64,000 nt of DNA, taken from Buttiauxella sp035271705. Lineage in GTDB: Bacteria > Pseudomonadota > Gammaproteobacteria > Enterobacterales > Enterobacteriaceae. The notes beneath the pieces are model-generated. The model saw nothing but the letters and a program-made list of their open reading frames with translations, made no database searches and had not been told where the DNA came from. The translations under genes and the position numbers were made by a program. The stretch spans positions 1 to 64,000 of the forward strand of contig NZ_DATERI010000053.1 of assembly GCF_035271705.1 (NCBI RefSeq), given 5' to 3'. This document shows, piece after piece, positions 7,773-15,794 of this stretch (position 1 is the stretch's first letter; each line of letters opens with the position of its first letter).

Positions 7773-8579
7773 ATGCGTAAAAAAGTTGTGTTGTTATTAG
7801 GAGTGTTGTGTCTTATACCGGCCCTTTCCCACGCTGATGACGAGAGCGCTGCTGACATCAAAAGGCTGTTCTTTGGTCAGGATGATCGCACACGTGTGAG
7901 TGATCCTGCTCGTTCTCCGTGGGATGCGATAGGCCAGCTCGAAACGGCCAGTGGTAATTTGTGTACTGCGACATTAATTTCACCTCACCTGGCGCTGACC
8001 GCCGGACATTGTTTGCTGCAACCGCCGCACGGAACTCCTGATAAAGCCATTGCTTTGCGATTCATTTCGCGTAAAGGCTCGTGGCGTTATGAGATTCATG
8101 ACATTGAAGGACGAGTGGAATCTTCGCTCGGTCATCGACTCAAACCTGATGGTGAGGGTTGGATTGTCCCACCGAATGCGGCTCCCCATGATTTTGGGCT
8201 GATTGTGTTACACAATCCACCATCGGGTATCACCCCGTTGCCGCTATTTGAAGGCGACCGCGATGCACTCACCGAAGCGCTCAAAATCCAGGACCGAAAA
8301 GTCACACAGTCGGGTTATTCAGAAGATAATCTTGACTCCCTCTATACCCATAATGATTGCCTGATAACCGGCTGGGCGCAGAAAACGGTGCTTTCCCACC
8401 AGTGCGATACCTTACCAGGGGACAGCGGTTCACCCTTAATGCTGAAAACAGACAATGGCTGGCAAATCATTGCCGTGCAAAGTTCAGCACCTGCTGCCAA
8501 AGACCGCTATCGGGCCGATAATCGCGCGATTTCTATTACCGGTTTTCGTGAACAATTACAGCAACTCGCCAATCAATAA
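7773..8579 (+). CDS. ydgD: Secreted trypsin-like serine protease YdgD
   Basis: Periplasmic S1-type serine protease of 268 residues. A signal peptide (about residues 1-21, ending ALSHA) is followed by a chymotrypsin fold with the triad His79 (TAGHC), Asp140 (PHDFGL) and Ser218 (GDSGSP). Cysteines near these motifs could form disulphides. GAGAG precedes the ATG at 7773. The substrate is unknown; its place after asr suggests an envelope role linked to acid stress, which is inference. A terminator shared with mdtI follows. Confidence 0.88.
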   Translation: MRKKVVLLLGVLCLIPALSHADDESAADIKRLFFGQDDRTRVSDPARSPWDAIGQLETASGNLCTATLISPHLALTAGHCLLQPPHGTPDKAIALRFISRKGSWRYEIHDIEGRVESSLGHRLKPDGEGWIVPPNAAPHDFGLIVLHNPPSGITPLPLFEGDRDALTEALKIQDRKVTQSGYSEDNLDSLYTHNDCLITGWAQKTVLSHQCDTLPGDSGSPLMLKTDNGWQIIAVQSSAPAAKDRYRADNRAISITGFREQLQQLANQ

Positions 8580-8583
8580 TTTC

Positions 8584-8612
8584 ACCGCCCGATATTCACT
8601 CCGGGCGGTATT
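8584..8612. terminator. Terminator between convergent ydgD and mdtI
   Basis: ACCGCCCG and CGGGCGGT form an 8-bp stem followed by ATTTCTTTT on the plus strand. It lies just after the ydgD stop and before the mdtI stop. Confidence 0.75.
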
Positions 8613-8616
8613 TCTT

Positions 8617-8946
8617 TTACGCCAGTTTGATTAGCACCATACCTATCAGCAATAAAACCAATCCTACCCAGCCTTTGCGATTGAGTCGTTGACCAAATAA
8701 GATCCAACCCGCCGCCACCGTTGCGATGATGCCAAACCCACCCCATAGCGCGTAAGCCACTGACAATTCGATACCTTTTACTGCCTGTGAAAGTGCGCTG
8801 AAGGCCGCCAATACGGCACAGAGTGATAACACGCCATAACCAAAACGTCGGAAACCATCAGAGTGTTTCAGGAAAATGTTGGCAACGATTTCCAATACCA
8901 TTGCCGCCAATAACCACGCGGCGTGAACCCATTCAAATGACGGCAT
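8617..8946 (-). CDS. mdtI: Spermidine export subunit MdtI (SMR family)
   Basis: Small multidrug resistance family protein of 109 residues with four membrane helices. The membrane-embedded acidic residue typical of SMR proteins is Glu19 (in MVLEIVAN). It works as a heterodimer with MdtJ to export spermidine using proton exchange. Its start overlaps the end of mdtJ by 14 bp, so the two are one operon in the order mdtJ-mdtI, as in E. coli. Confidence 0.93.
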   Translation of the reverse strand: MPSFEWVHAAWLLAAMVLEIVANIFLKHSDGFRRFGYGVLSLCAVLAAFSALSQAVKGIELSVAYALWGGFGIIATVAAGWILFGQRLNRKGWVGLVLLLIGMVLIKLA

Positions 8947-9307
8947 GTTTGCTGTCCTTTGAGGGTTTCAGAGCACTTTCTTTCTTCGTGGAAGTACCTG
9001 ATTTAATCAGCACGATGCCGACCACGAGTGTGGTGAGTCCAATTATTTTCAGCAGTGAGACTGACTCATCAAACAGCAGAACACTGAATAAGGTAATGAA
9101 TAAAATGCCGATACCTTCCCACATCGCGTAGGCCACACCGAGGGCGATTTTTTTAACCGAAAATGATAATAAAATATACGACAAGGTAATCATTAACAGC
9201 ATGAAAATATAACCCATATTGTCATCACTGACGCTGGACCATTTCATTGATAGGGTGCCGGTAATTTCCGCAATAATCGCAAATGCCAATAAAATCCAAT
9301 AGAACAT
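8933..9307 (-). CDS. mdtJ: Spermidine export subunit MdtJ (SMR family)
   Basis: SMR-family partner of MdtI, 124 residues (E. coli 121), with four helices; the conserved acidic residue is Glu14 (FAIIAEITG). The C-terminus is a short hydrophilic tail rich in Lys and Ser. AGGAGAGGAATC precedes the ATG at 9307, a strong ribosome binding site. First gene of the mdtJI operon. Upstream, complementary 9-mers AAAATAGTC (9326-9334) and GACTATTTT (9372-9380) could fold in the leader. Confidence 0.93.
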   Translation of the reverse strand: MFYWILLAFAIIAEITGTLSMKWSSVSDDNMGYIFMLLMITLSYILLSFSVKKIALGVAYAMWEGIGILFITLFSVLLFDESVSLLKIIGLTTLVVGIVLIKSGTSTKKESALKPSKDSKHAVI

Positions 9308-9827
9308 GATTCCTCTCCTGACAGAGAAAATAGTCGTACCAAAGTCTTAAAAGACTGAGTAAATAAAAATGTGACTATTTTTTCCCCAAATAATTTGAGT
9401 TCCAGCAATGCAACAAGCCCGTAAATCCCCCTGGACAGAGTGAACTATGTGATTGGGGCGAGCGGGTGCGCTTAACGCTGCTGGGGCACGAAATATAACG
9501 GGAAGAAGATCTAAAGCGCGTTGCGCCAGTGTTGTTCACCGGAAAGGGAAAAAGCAGAAGAGAAAGAGGGTGCTTGTTGGATTTCTAACGTTTTGAACAG
9601 CTTGTTCGTCAGCATAATGTCCATAGTTTTCACAACGTATCCGCGTTGTTGCTTCTCATCAGTTGCGGATAGTAAATTGTCCTCAGTAGTCAAATATGCT
9701 GAATTTGTACCATATCGCAGAATGTACTTGCCTCCCCTTTGCAATTCTTTACGAAGGTTCGCGAAAAAATAACGGTTTATTACTCCGTTGCACCCCCGTA
9801 TTATACGATTAATTAAGGAACGAATTA
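9308..9827. other. 520-bp gap between mdtJ and tqsA
   Basis: Holds the mdtJ leader, the palindromic repeat copy B (9384-9502), a minus-strand open frame of uncertain status (9511-9855), and the tqsA promoter side. No RNA gene was recognised. Confidence 0.6.
9384..9502. repeat. Dispersed palindromic intergenic repeat, copy B
   Basis: Runs from CCCCAAATAATTTGAGTT to AAATATAACGGG with the core 'ctatgtgattggggcgag', the same plan as copies A and C but diverged in the middle. Confidence 0.65.
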
Positions 9828-9855
9828 TTGTTAGTGAGACCCTCAATAGTGTCAA
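9511..9855 (-). CDS. Uncertain open reading frame, no family recognised
   Basis: An open frame of up to 114 residues, antisense to the start of tqsA at its 5' end. The apparent TTG start is unconvincing. A TATAAT hexamer on this strand (9805-9800) lies inside the frame, as does AGGGGAGG near 9735, so a shorter protein starting inside is possible. The C-terminal half (from about residue 40) reads like ordinary protein with mixed charge and no repeats. I recognise no domain. It could be a decayed gene or chance. Confidence 0.25.
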   Translation of the reverse strand: MTLLRVSLTIIRSLINRIIRGCNGVINRYFFANLRKELQRGGKYILRYGTNSAYLTTEDNLLSATDEKQQRGYVVKTMDIMLTNKLFKTLEIQQAPSFSSAFSLSGEQHWRNAL

Positions 9856-10883
9856 AACCCATTATTACGTTAGGTGGATTAAAAATCGTCATCATGATGG
9901 GGATGTTAGTCATCATCCTCGTGGGAATAAAAGTGGCGGCGGATATCATCATTCCGTTTATTCTGGCGCTGTTTATTGCCATTGTTCTCAACCCGATGAT
10001 ACGGCGCCTGGAACGCATTCATGTCCCGCGGGTGCTGGCGATTACCATGGTTATTTCGGTGATTATCCTCCTCGTTGTGCTGCTGCTTGCTTATCTTGGC
10101 ACCACGCTTAATGAGCTGACACGCACCGTGCCGCAATATCGTGAGTCGTTTATTTTTCCACTCCAACTGCTTGAGCCGTGGCTGAAACGAGCCGGGATCA
10201 CCGTGTCGATAGATGAACTGTTCAAGTACATCGATCCCAATGCGGCAATGACGATAGCGAAAAGACTGATCACTCAGCTTTCCAACGCCATGTCCTCAAT
10301 CTTTTTACTGCTGCTGACCGTGGTATTCATGCTGATTGAAGTGCCGCAATTACCGATAAAACTTCAGCAAATGATGTCTCGTCCCGAGGAAGGCATGGGT
10401 GAGATTCAGCGAGCATTGGACAGTGTTAGCCATTATCTGGTGCTGAAAACCGCAATAAGTCTGGTCACCGGCCTGGTGGTCTGGATTATGTTAGTCATGT
10501 TGGATGTGCGCTTTGCTTTCGTCTGGGCGCTGCTGGCCTTCTCGCTCAATTACATTCCCAATATCGGTTCAGTACTGGCGGCTATTCCCCCGGTCGCGCA
10601 AGTGCTGGTGTTCAGTGGACTGTATGAGGCATTACTGGTGGTTGCCGGGTATCTGGCCGTCAACCTGGTATTTGGCAATATCATCGAGCCACGCATGATG
10701 GGCAGAGGTTTAGGGTTATCCACTCTGGTGGTGTTCTTGTCGTTGATATTCTGGGGGTGGCTATTGGGGCCTGTGGGTATGCTGTTATCGGTTCCCCTGA
10801 CAATTGCCGTGAAAATCGCACTTGAACAATACGAAGGTGGCAAGAGTATCGCCGTGCTGCTCAGTGATGTGACAGAAAGATAG
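9828..10883 (+). CDS. tqsA: AI-2E family transporter TqsA (AI-2 exporter)
   Basis: Inner-membrane protein of the AI-2E/UPF0118 family that exports the quorum signal autoinducer-2 in E. coli. It has paired N-terminal helices, a soluble segment (about residues 75-140) and a C-terminal helix cluster containing NYIPNIGSVLAAIPP and EPRMMGRGLGLS. Two starts are possible. TTG at 9828 has AAGGA well placed upstream (351 residues). GTG at 9849 gives MSKPIITLGGL, matching the E. coli N-terminus in position (344 residues) but with a weak binding site. Its place near mdtIJ matches E. coli. Confidence 0.9.
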   Translation: MLVRPSIVSKPIITLGGLKIVIMMGMLVIILVGIKVAADIIIPFILALFIAIVLNPMIRRLERIHVPRVLAITMVISVIILLVVLLLAYLGTTLNELTRTVPQYRESFIFPLQLLEPWLKRAGITVSIDELFKYIDPNAAMTIAKRLITQLSNAMSSIFLLLLTVVFMLIEVPQLPIKLQQMMSRPEEGMGEIQRALDSVSHYLVLKTAISLVTGLVVWIMLVMLDVRFAFVWALLAFSLNYIPNIGSVLAAIPPVAQVLVFSGLYEALLVVAGYLAVNLVFGNIIEPRMMGRGLGLSTLVVFLSLIFWGWLLGPVGMLLSVPLTIAVKIALEQYEGGKSIAVLLSDVTER

Positions 10884-10888
10884 TCAGT

Positions 10889-10920
10889 CAGAGCCGTTCG
10901 ACTTGGGATGAGCGGCTCTG
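10889..10920. terminator. Hairpin between convergent tqsA and pptA
   Basis: CAGAGCCG and CGGCTCTG form an 8-bp stem with a 16-base loop in the short gap between the two stops. No T-run is present, so intrinsic termination is uncertain. Confidence 0.4.
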
Positions 10921-10928
10921 GCAGCTAA

Positions 10929-11159
10929 TTACAGGGTATAACCCGGTTTTTTGGCGAGAGTATCAAGCACCGGAGCGATCTCTTTATCGTAGACATCCTC
11001 TTTCCAGCGGTCTTTCTGGATAGGGGTTAACGCGACAGACAGTGATTCATCCGTTGAGTTGAAATGCTTCTTGAGTACGGCACAAATATCGGCGGCCAGC
11101 GCTTCTTTTTGCTCGTCAGTCAGGTCACGCGGAAAGTGTTTTACAGTGATATGTGGCAC
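10929..11159 (-). CDS. pptA: 4-oxalocrotonate tautomerase family protein PptA (YdcE)
   Basis: Small tautomerase of 76 residues. After removal of the initiator, Pro is N-terminal (M-PHITVKHF), the catalytic base of this superfamily. I start at GTG 11159 because AAGGGGAG lies seven bases upstream and it leaves Pro at position 2; a longer upstream frame of 110 residues would bury it. The C-terminal KKPGYTL matches E. coli PptA (77 residues). The physiological substrate is unknown. It is divergent from lacI. Confidence 0.88.
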   Translation of the reverse strand: MPHITVKHFPRDLTDEQKEALAADICAVLKKHFNSTDESLSVALTPIQKDRWKEDVYDKEIAPVLDTLAKKPGYTL

Positions 11160-11297
11160 AGCGATTCTCCCCTTAATTGGAAACAATATACTTACGTTAA
11201 GCGCCTGTGCCTTGCAACTGTTACGGCAGACTAATCGCCGTAAATGATCGATAATGCCCAATACACTCAGGATTTAAGCGCCACAAGGAAACCCGCC

Positions 11298-12389
11298 GTG
11301 AAAACCAAATCGATGACGCTTTACGATGTGGCGAAACATGCCAATGTTTCCTATCAAACGGTATCGCGTGTGATTAATCAGGCGGAACACGTTTCTGACA
11401 AAACCCGGCGTAAAGTCGAGGCGGCAATGCAGTCGCTCAATTACGTTCCAAATCGTGTTGCACAGCAACTGGCAGGGAAACTCAGCCAGAACATTGGCTT
11501 GGTGACCAGTAATTTGTCGCTGCATGCGCCATCACAAATCGCCGCAGCCATTAAGTCCCAGGCCAGCAAACTTCACTTTAATGTGATGATATCGATGATT
11601 GAACAGCCTGATGGGGACGCCTGTAAAAGTGCGGTCAATAACTTGCTTTCACAGCGGGTTGAAGGCTTGATAGTCAACATCCCCCTGGAGGATGAGCAGG
11701 TGCGAGCCATCACTGAGATGTGTGGCAACGTCCCTGCGTTATTCCTGGATGTGTCACCGGATTTGGATATAGACAGTATTACTTTTGATGCGACAACCGG
11801 CACGCATCTGGCGATTGAGCATCTGGTGAAGCAAGGCCACCAGCATATTGCTTTACTGAATGGACCGCAGACTTCTGTTTCTGCCCGCTTGCGTCTTGAA
11901 GGTTGGCAACAGGCGCTGGCACAACATCAGCTGATTGCTGCGGCGCAAATGCAAGGTGACTGGAGTTCACAATCGGGTTATCTCCAGACGCTGGCGCTGC
12001 TCGGTCAGGGAGTCACATTCACCGCCCTGTTGGTCGCCAACGATCAAATGGCGCTAGGTGCTTTACGTGCGCTGAATGAATCGGGTTTATCCGTGCCAGG
12101 GCAAGTGTCGGTGATTGGCTATGATGACACCGAAGATAGCGCCTGTTTTATCCCACCGCTCACTACCATCAAACAAGATTTTAAAGCGCTAGGCAGTGCC
12201 AGTGTTGACCGACTGCTTGAAAAAATCCACTCGCCAAATCAGCCGATGCAAACCACGGTACTTCCGGTCACGTTAATCGAGCGTAAAACCACGGCAGAAC
12301 CGGGTTCTTCGACCCCATCACCACAGCAACTTGCCGATGCGCTTGCGGTACTCGCCCGCCAGGTCGCGCGGCTGAAGTCATTTCTGTGA
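11298..12389 (+). CDS. lacI: Lac repressor LacI
   Basis: LacI/GalR-family repressor of 363 residues (E. coli 360). It has the N-terminal helix-turn-helix TLYDVAKHANVSYQTVSRV (from about residue 7), the hinge helix NRVAQQLAGK, a sugar-binding core, and a C-terminal leucine-rich tail (ADALAVLARQVARL) that makes tetramers. It is homologous to E. coli LacI along its whole length, including the YQTVSRV recognition helix. The start is GTG at 11298 with AAGGAA seven bases upstream, as in E. coli; an ATG at 11244 would add 18 unrelated residues. Its stop codon lies inside the CRP site of lacZ. Confidence 0.95.
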   Translation: MKTKSMTLYDVAKHANVSYQTVSRVINQAEHVSDKTRRKVEAAMQSLNYVPNRVAQQLAGKLSQNIGLVTSNLSLHAPSQIAAAIKSQASKLHFNVMISMIEQPDGDACKSAVNNLLSQRVEGLIVNIPLEDEQVRAITEMCGNVPALFLDVSPDLDIDSITFDATTGTHLAIEHLVKQGHQHIALLNGPQTSVSARLRLEGWQQALAQHQLIAAAQMQGDWSSQSGYLQTLALLGQGVTFTALLVANDQMALGALRALNESGLSVPGQVSVIGYDDTEDSACFIPPLTTIKQDFKALGSASVDRLLEKIHSPNQPMQTTVLPVTLIERKTTAEPGSSTPSPQQLADALAVLARQVARLKSFL

Positions 12390-12400
12390 ATTTCCTCACC
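12385..12400 (+). promoter_or_regulatory. CRP-cAMP binding site of lacZ
   Basis: TGTGA-N6-TCACC, one base from the TGTGAN6TCACA consensus. Its centre (12392.5) is about 61 bp before the predicted start point, the class I position used in the E. coli lac promoter. The TGA inside it is the lacI stop codon. Confidence 0.75.
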
Positions 12401-12417
12401 TGAAACTGTTTTGCTGC

Positions 12418-12446
12418 TTTACATTGCTGCTCACAAAAATCATAGT
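12418..12446 (+). promoter_or_regulatory. lacZ promoter
   Basis: -35 TTTACA (12418-12423), 17-bp spacer, -10 CATAGT (12441-12446). The -35 is identical to that of the E. coli lac promoter. Predicted start point near 12453. Confidence 0.75.
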
Positions 12447-12452
12447 AACCAG

Positions 12453-12473
12453 AATTGTGAGCGCATCGCAAAA
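12453..12473 (+). promoter_or_regulatory. Lac operator (O1-like)
   Basis: AATTGTGAGCGCATCGCAAAA, starting at the predicted +1. The left half AATTGTGAGC is identical to E. coli O1; the right half keeps only part of the symmetry. An inverted GCTCACAA (12429-12436) inside the promoter spacer may be a second half-site. Confidence 0.7.
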
Positions 12474-12492
12474 ATGTAAAGGAACATCCAAT

Positions 12493-15400
12493 ATGACCAT
12501 TCAATCAGGTACTGTCGCCGCATCAGTGGCAGCAATTCTTGGCCGACGTGACTGGGAAAACCCAGCGGTCACGCAATTAAACCGCCTTGCGGCTCATCCC
12601 CCCTTTGCCAGTTGGCGTGATGAACAGTCAGCACGTGACGACGCCCCCTCAGAAAGTCTGACGAGTCTTAACGGTGACTGGCAGTTCAGCTATTTTACGC
12701 AACCTGAAAAGGTGCCCGAAGGCTGGCTGAATGCGGACTTACCTGATGCTCAAACTTTGCCTGTGCCATCAAACTGGCAAATGTATGGTTTTGATGCACC
12801 TATTTATACCAATGTCACCTATCCGATTCCGGTCACGCCGCCGTGCGTTCCTGAAGAAAACCCAACCGGTTGTTACTCGCTCACATTCAATCTCGACCCT
12901 TCGTGGCTCGAGAGCGGACAGACACGGATTATTTTTGATGGCGTGAACTCTGCCTTCCACCTGTGGTGCAACGGCCACTGGATTGGCTATGGGCAGGACA
13001 GCCGCCTGCCCTCTGAATTTGATCTCAGTAAGGTGCTCCGCGCCGGGCAAAACCGAATTGCGGTGATGGTGCTGCGTTGGTGTGACGGGAGCTATCTCGA
13101 AGACCAGGATATGTGGCGGATGAGCGGGATTTTCCGCGATGTGACACTACTGCATAAACCTGCGACGCAGTTGAGCGATGTGCGGATCGCAACACATCTG
13201 AATGAAGATTTTAGCCACGCCATTGTAGAAACGCAGGTGGTGGTAAAAGGTGAAATCGACAGCGCAGTGCAAGTCTGCATGCAATTGTGGCGCGGCGAAC
13301 AGTGCATAGGGGAAAAGCAACAACCCCTCGGCAGTGAGATTATTGATGAACGTGGTGCATATACTGACCGCACTACGCTCAAAATACCCGTCGCCAACCC
13401 GTTGCTGTGGAGCGCTGAAGAACCGCATCTTTATCGCGCAGTGGTGATTTTGCGCGATAACCAGGGCGCGACAATAGAAGCCGAGGCCTATGACGTCGGC
13501 TTTCGTAAAGTCGAAATTCATCAAGGATTGTTGAAGTTAAATGGCAAACCCTTGCTGATCCGTGGCACCAACCGCCATGAGCATCATCCGGTCAATGGCC
13601 AGGTCATGGACGCTGAAACCATGCGCCAGGACATCTTGCTCATGAAGCAGCACAACTTTAATGCAGTGCGCTGCTCGCATTATCCAAATCATCCATTGTG
13701 GTATCGCCTGTGCGACCGCTACGGCTTATATGTGGTGGATGAAGCGAATATTGAAACTCATGGCATGGTGCCGATGAATCGCCTGAGTGACGACCCCGTC
13801 TGGCTGCCCGCGATGACAGAACGCGTGACACGCATGGTGCAACGCGATATCAACCATCCCTCGATTATCATCTGGTCGCTGGGTAACGAGTCCGGCCATG
13901 GTGCGAACCATGACGCCCTCTATCGCTGGATAAAATCAGTCGACCCTTCGCGCCCAGTGCAATATGAAGGCGGCGGTGCCAACAGTGCCGCCACCGATAT
14001 TATTTGCCCGATGTATGCACGCGTCGACCAGGATCAGCCCTTCCCGGCGGTACCAAAATGGTCAATTAAAAAGTGGATCGGCATGCCGGATGAAACGCGC
14101 CCGCTGATTCTTTGTGAATACGCCCACGCCATGGGTAACAGCTTTGGCGGCTTCCATAAATATTGGCAGGCGTTCCGTCAGTATCCTCGTTTGCAAGGCG
14201 GCTTTGTCTGGGATTGGGTGGATCAATCGCTCATCAAACATGACGAGAATGGCGAACCGTATTCAGCGTATGGCGGTGATTTTGGTGACAAACCAAACGA
14301 TCGTCAGTTCTGTATGAATGGTCTGGTGTTTGCTGACCGCACGCCACATCCGGCGTTGTATGAAGCCCAGCAAGCGCAACAGTTCTTCCAGTTCGAACTG
14401 CATCGCGAAACCCCATTGCGCCTTGAGATTACCAGCGAATACTTGTTCCGTCGCAGTGATAACGAGCGCCTGATTTGGCAAGTTTCGCAAGCGGGAACAC
14501 GGCTTGCCGAGGGTGAAGCACGGTTAGATATTGCCCCGCAGGGTAAGCAGGTTATCGTCCTCGATTCGCTCCCAACCATGACTGAAAATGGCGATGTGTG
14601 GTTGACCGTAAAAGTGCAGCAAATTAACGCCACGCAATGGTCTGAGGCCGGGCATATTTGCGCCTGGGACCAGTGGCAACTTGCGGGCGTACTTCACACG
14701 ACAGTGCCACCCGTTAGCGGCGAGGCACCTAAGCTTGAAATCAGCCAGAGTCATTTTGATATCCACCATGGCAGTCATCATTGGCAATTCAATCGTGAAA
14801 CAGGATTACTCAGCCAGTGGTGGAATGCGCAACAAGCCACACTGTTACAGCCGCTTCAGGATCAGTTCACCCGTGCTCCATTAGATAACGACATCGGTGT
14901 CAGTGAGGTCACGCGGATTGATCCCAACGCCTGGGTCGAACGTTGGAAAGCGGCGGGCATGTACCAACTCGAATCACAGTTGGATTATTGCGAGGCTGAG
15001 GCTCTGGCAAATGAAGTGCAGTTACGTACAGTGCACAGCTGGCAGCACCAGGGCAAAACGCTGTTCATCAGCCGTAAACTCTGGCGGATTGATTGCCAGG
15101 GCGCACTCCACGTGAGTGTGGATGTTGACGTCGCTTTTGGCACACCACCACCGGCGCGTATCGGGCTTACCTGCCAGTTGACCCAGGTCGATGCGCAAGT
15201 GAGCTGGCTGGGGTTAGGGCCACACGAAAACTATCCTGACCGCCAGCAATCTGCCCTGTTTGATTACTGGCAGCGTCCACTGGAGGATTTGTATACCCCG
15301 TATGTTTTCCCGACGGAGAACGGACTGCGTTGCGAGACCCAAAGTCTGGAATACGGCGACAATCATTGGCAGGGGAAATTCCACTTCAACATCAGTCGCT

Positions 15401-15588
15401 TTAGCCAACAACTGTTACGTGAGACCTCCCATCGCCATTTGCTCGTTGCACAACCAGGCACGTGGTTGAATATTGATGGTTTCCATATGGGCGTAGGTGG
15501 CGACGACTCCTGGAGTCCCAGCGTATCGCCGGAATACTTACTCGATAAACAGCATTACCACTATGAAGTGACCTGGCAGCGCAGCTAA
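12493..15588 (+). CDS. lacZ: Beta-galactosidase LacZ
   Basis: Glycoside hydrolase family 2 enzyme that splits lactose and other beta-galactosides; cytosolic tetramer. The 1031 residues compare with 1024 in E. coli. The acid/base is Glu466 in GNESGHG and the nucleophile Glu542 in CEYAHAMGN (E. coli 461 and 537). The jelly-roll, TIM-barrel and C-terminal domain 5 are all present, with no frameshift. The ATG at 12493 has AAAGGAA upstream; an in-frame upstream start would run through the operator. A terminator follows directly and neither lacY nor lacA is present, so lactose must enter another way or another galactoside is the real substrate. Confidence 0.96.
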   Translation: MTIQSGTVAASVAAILGRRDWENPAVTQLNRLAAHPPFASWRDEQSARDDAPSESLTSLNGDWQFSYFTQPEKVPEGWLNADLPDAQTLPVPSNWQMYGFDAPIYTNVTYPIPVTPPCVPEENPTGCYSLTFNLDPSWLESGQTRIIFDGVNSAFHLWCNGHWIGYGQDSRLPSEFDLSKVLRAGQNRIAVMVLRWCDGSYLEDQDMWRMSGIFRDVTLLHKPATQLSDVRIATHLNEDFSHAIVETQVVVKGEIDSAVQVCMQLWRGEQCIGEKQQPLGSEIIDERGAYTDRTTLKIPVANPLLWSAEEPHLYRAVVILRDNQGATIEAEAYDVGFRKVEIHQGLLKLNGKPLLIRGTNRHEHHPVNGQVMDAETMRQDILLMKQHNFNAVRCSHYPNHPLWYRLCDRYGLYVVDEANIETHGMVPMNRLSDDPVWLPAMTERVTRMVQRDINHPSIIIWSLGNESGHGANHDALYRWIKSVDPSRPVQYEGGGANSAATDIICPMYARVDQDQPFPAVPKWSIKKWIGMPDETRPLILCEYAHAMGNSFGGFHKYWQAFRQYPRLQGGFVWDWVDQSLIKHDENGEPYSAYGGDFGDKPNDRQFCMNGLVFADRTPHPALYEAQQAQQFFQFELHRETPLRLEITSEYLFRRSDNERLIWQVSQAGTRLAEGEARLDIAPQGKQVIVLDSLPTMTENGDVWLTVKVQQINATQWSEAGHICAWDQWQLAGVLHTTVPPVSGEAPKLEISQSHFDIHHGSHHWQFNRETGLLSQWWNAQQATLLQPLQDQFTRAPLDNDIGVSEVTRIDPNAWVERWKAAGMYQLESQLDYCEAEALANEVQLRTVHSWQHQGKTLFISRKLWRIDCQGALHVSVDVDVAFGTPPPARIGLTCQLTQVDAQVSWLGLGPHENYPDRQQSALFDYWQRPLEDLYTPYVFPTENGLRCETQSLEYGDNHWQGKFHFNISRFSQQLLRETSHRHLLVAQPGTWLNIDGFHMGVGGDDSWSPSVSPEYLLDKQHYHYEVTWQRS

Positions 15589-15597
15589 GGTTACCCG

Positions 15598-15631
15598 CGA
15601 TGGTCGGCCTCGGTGCCGTCCATCGTTTTTT
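15598..15631 (+). terminator. lacZ terminator
   Basis: CGATGGTCGG and CCGTCCATCG form a stem with one mismatch, followed by six T. It lies 10 bp after the lacZ stop and marks the end of the transcription unit. Confidence 0.75.
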
Positions 15632-15794
15632 CCCTCCTCGCCAAACATTCACATTCCCTTATTTTTTAATAAAAAGAGATTAGCGTCCGTTAACATTTAT
15701 GGATAGGATCTAGCGCCCTTTTGCCATGACGCTGAATGTATAAAAAGCCAGGCACTGCGGTGGGTATCTTTTTAATAAGGAAACAGGGATCACA

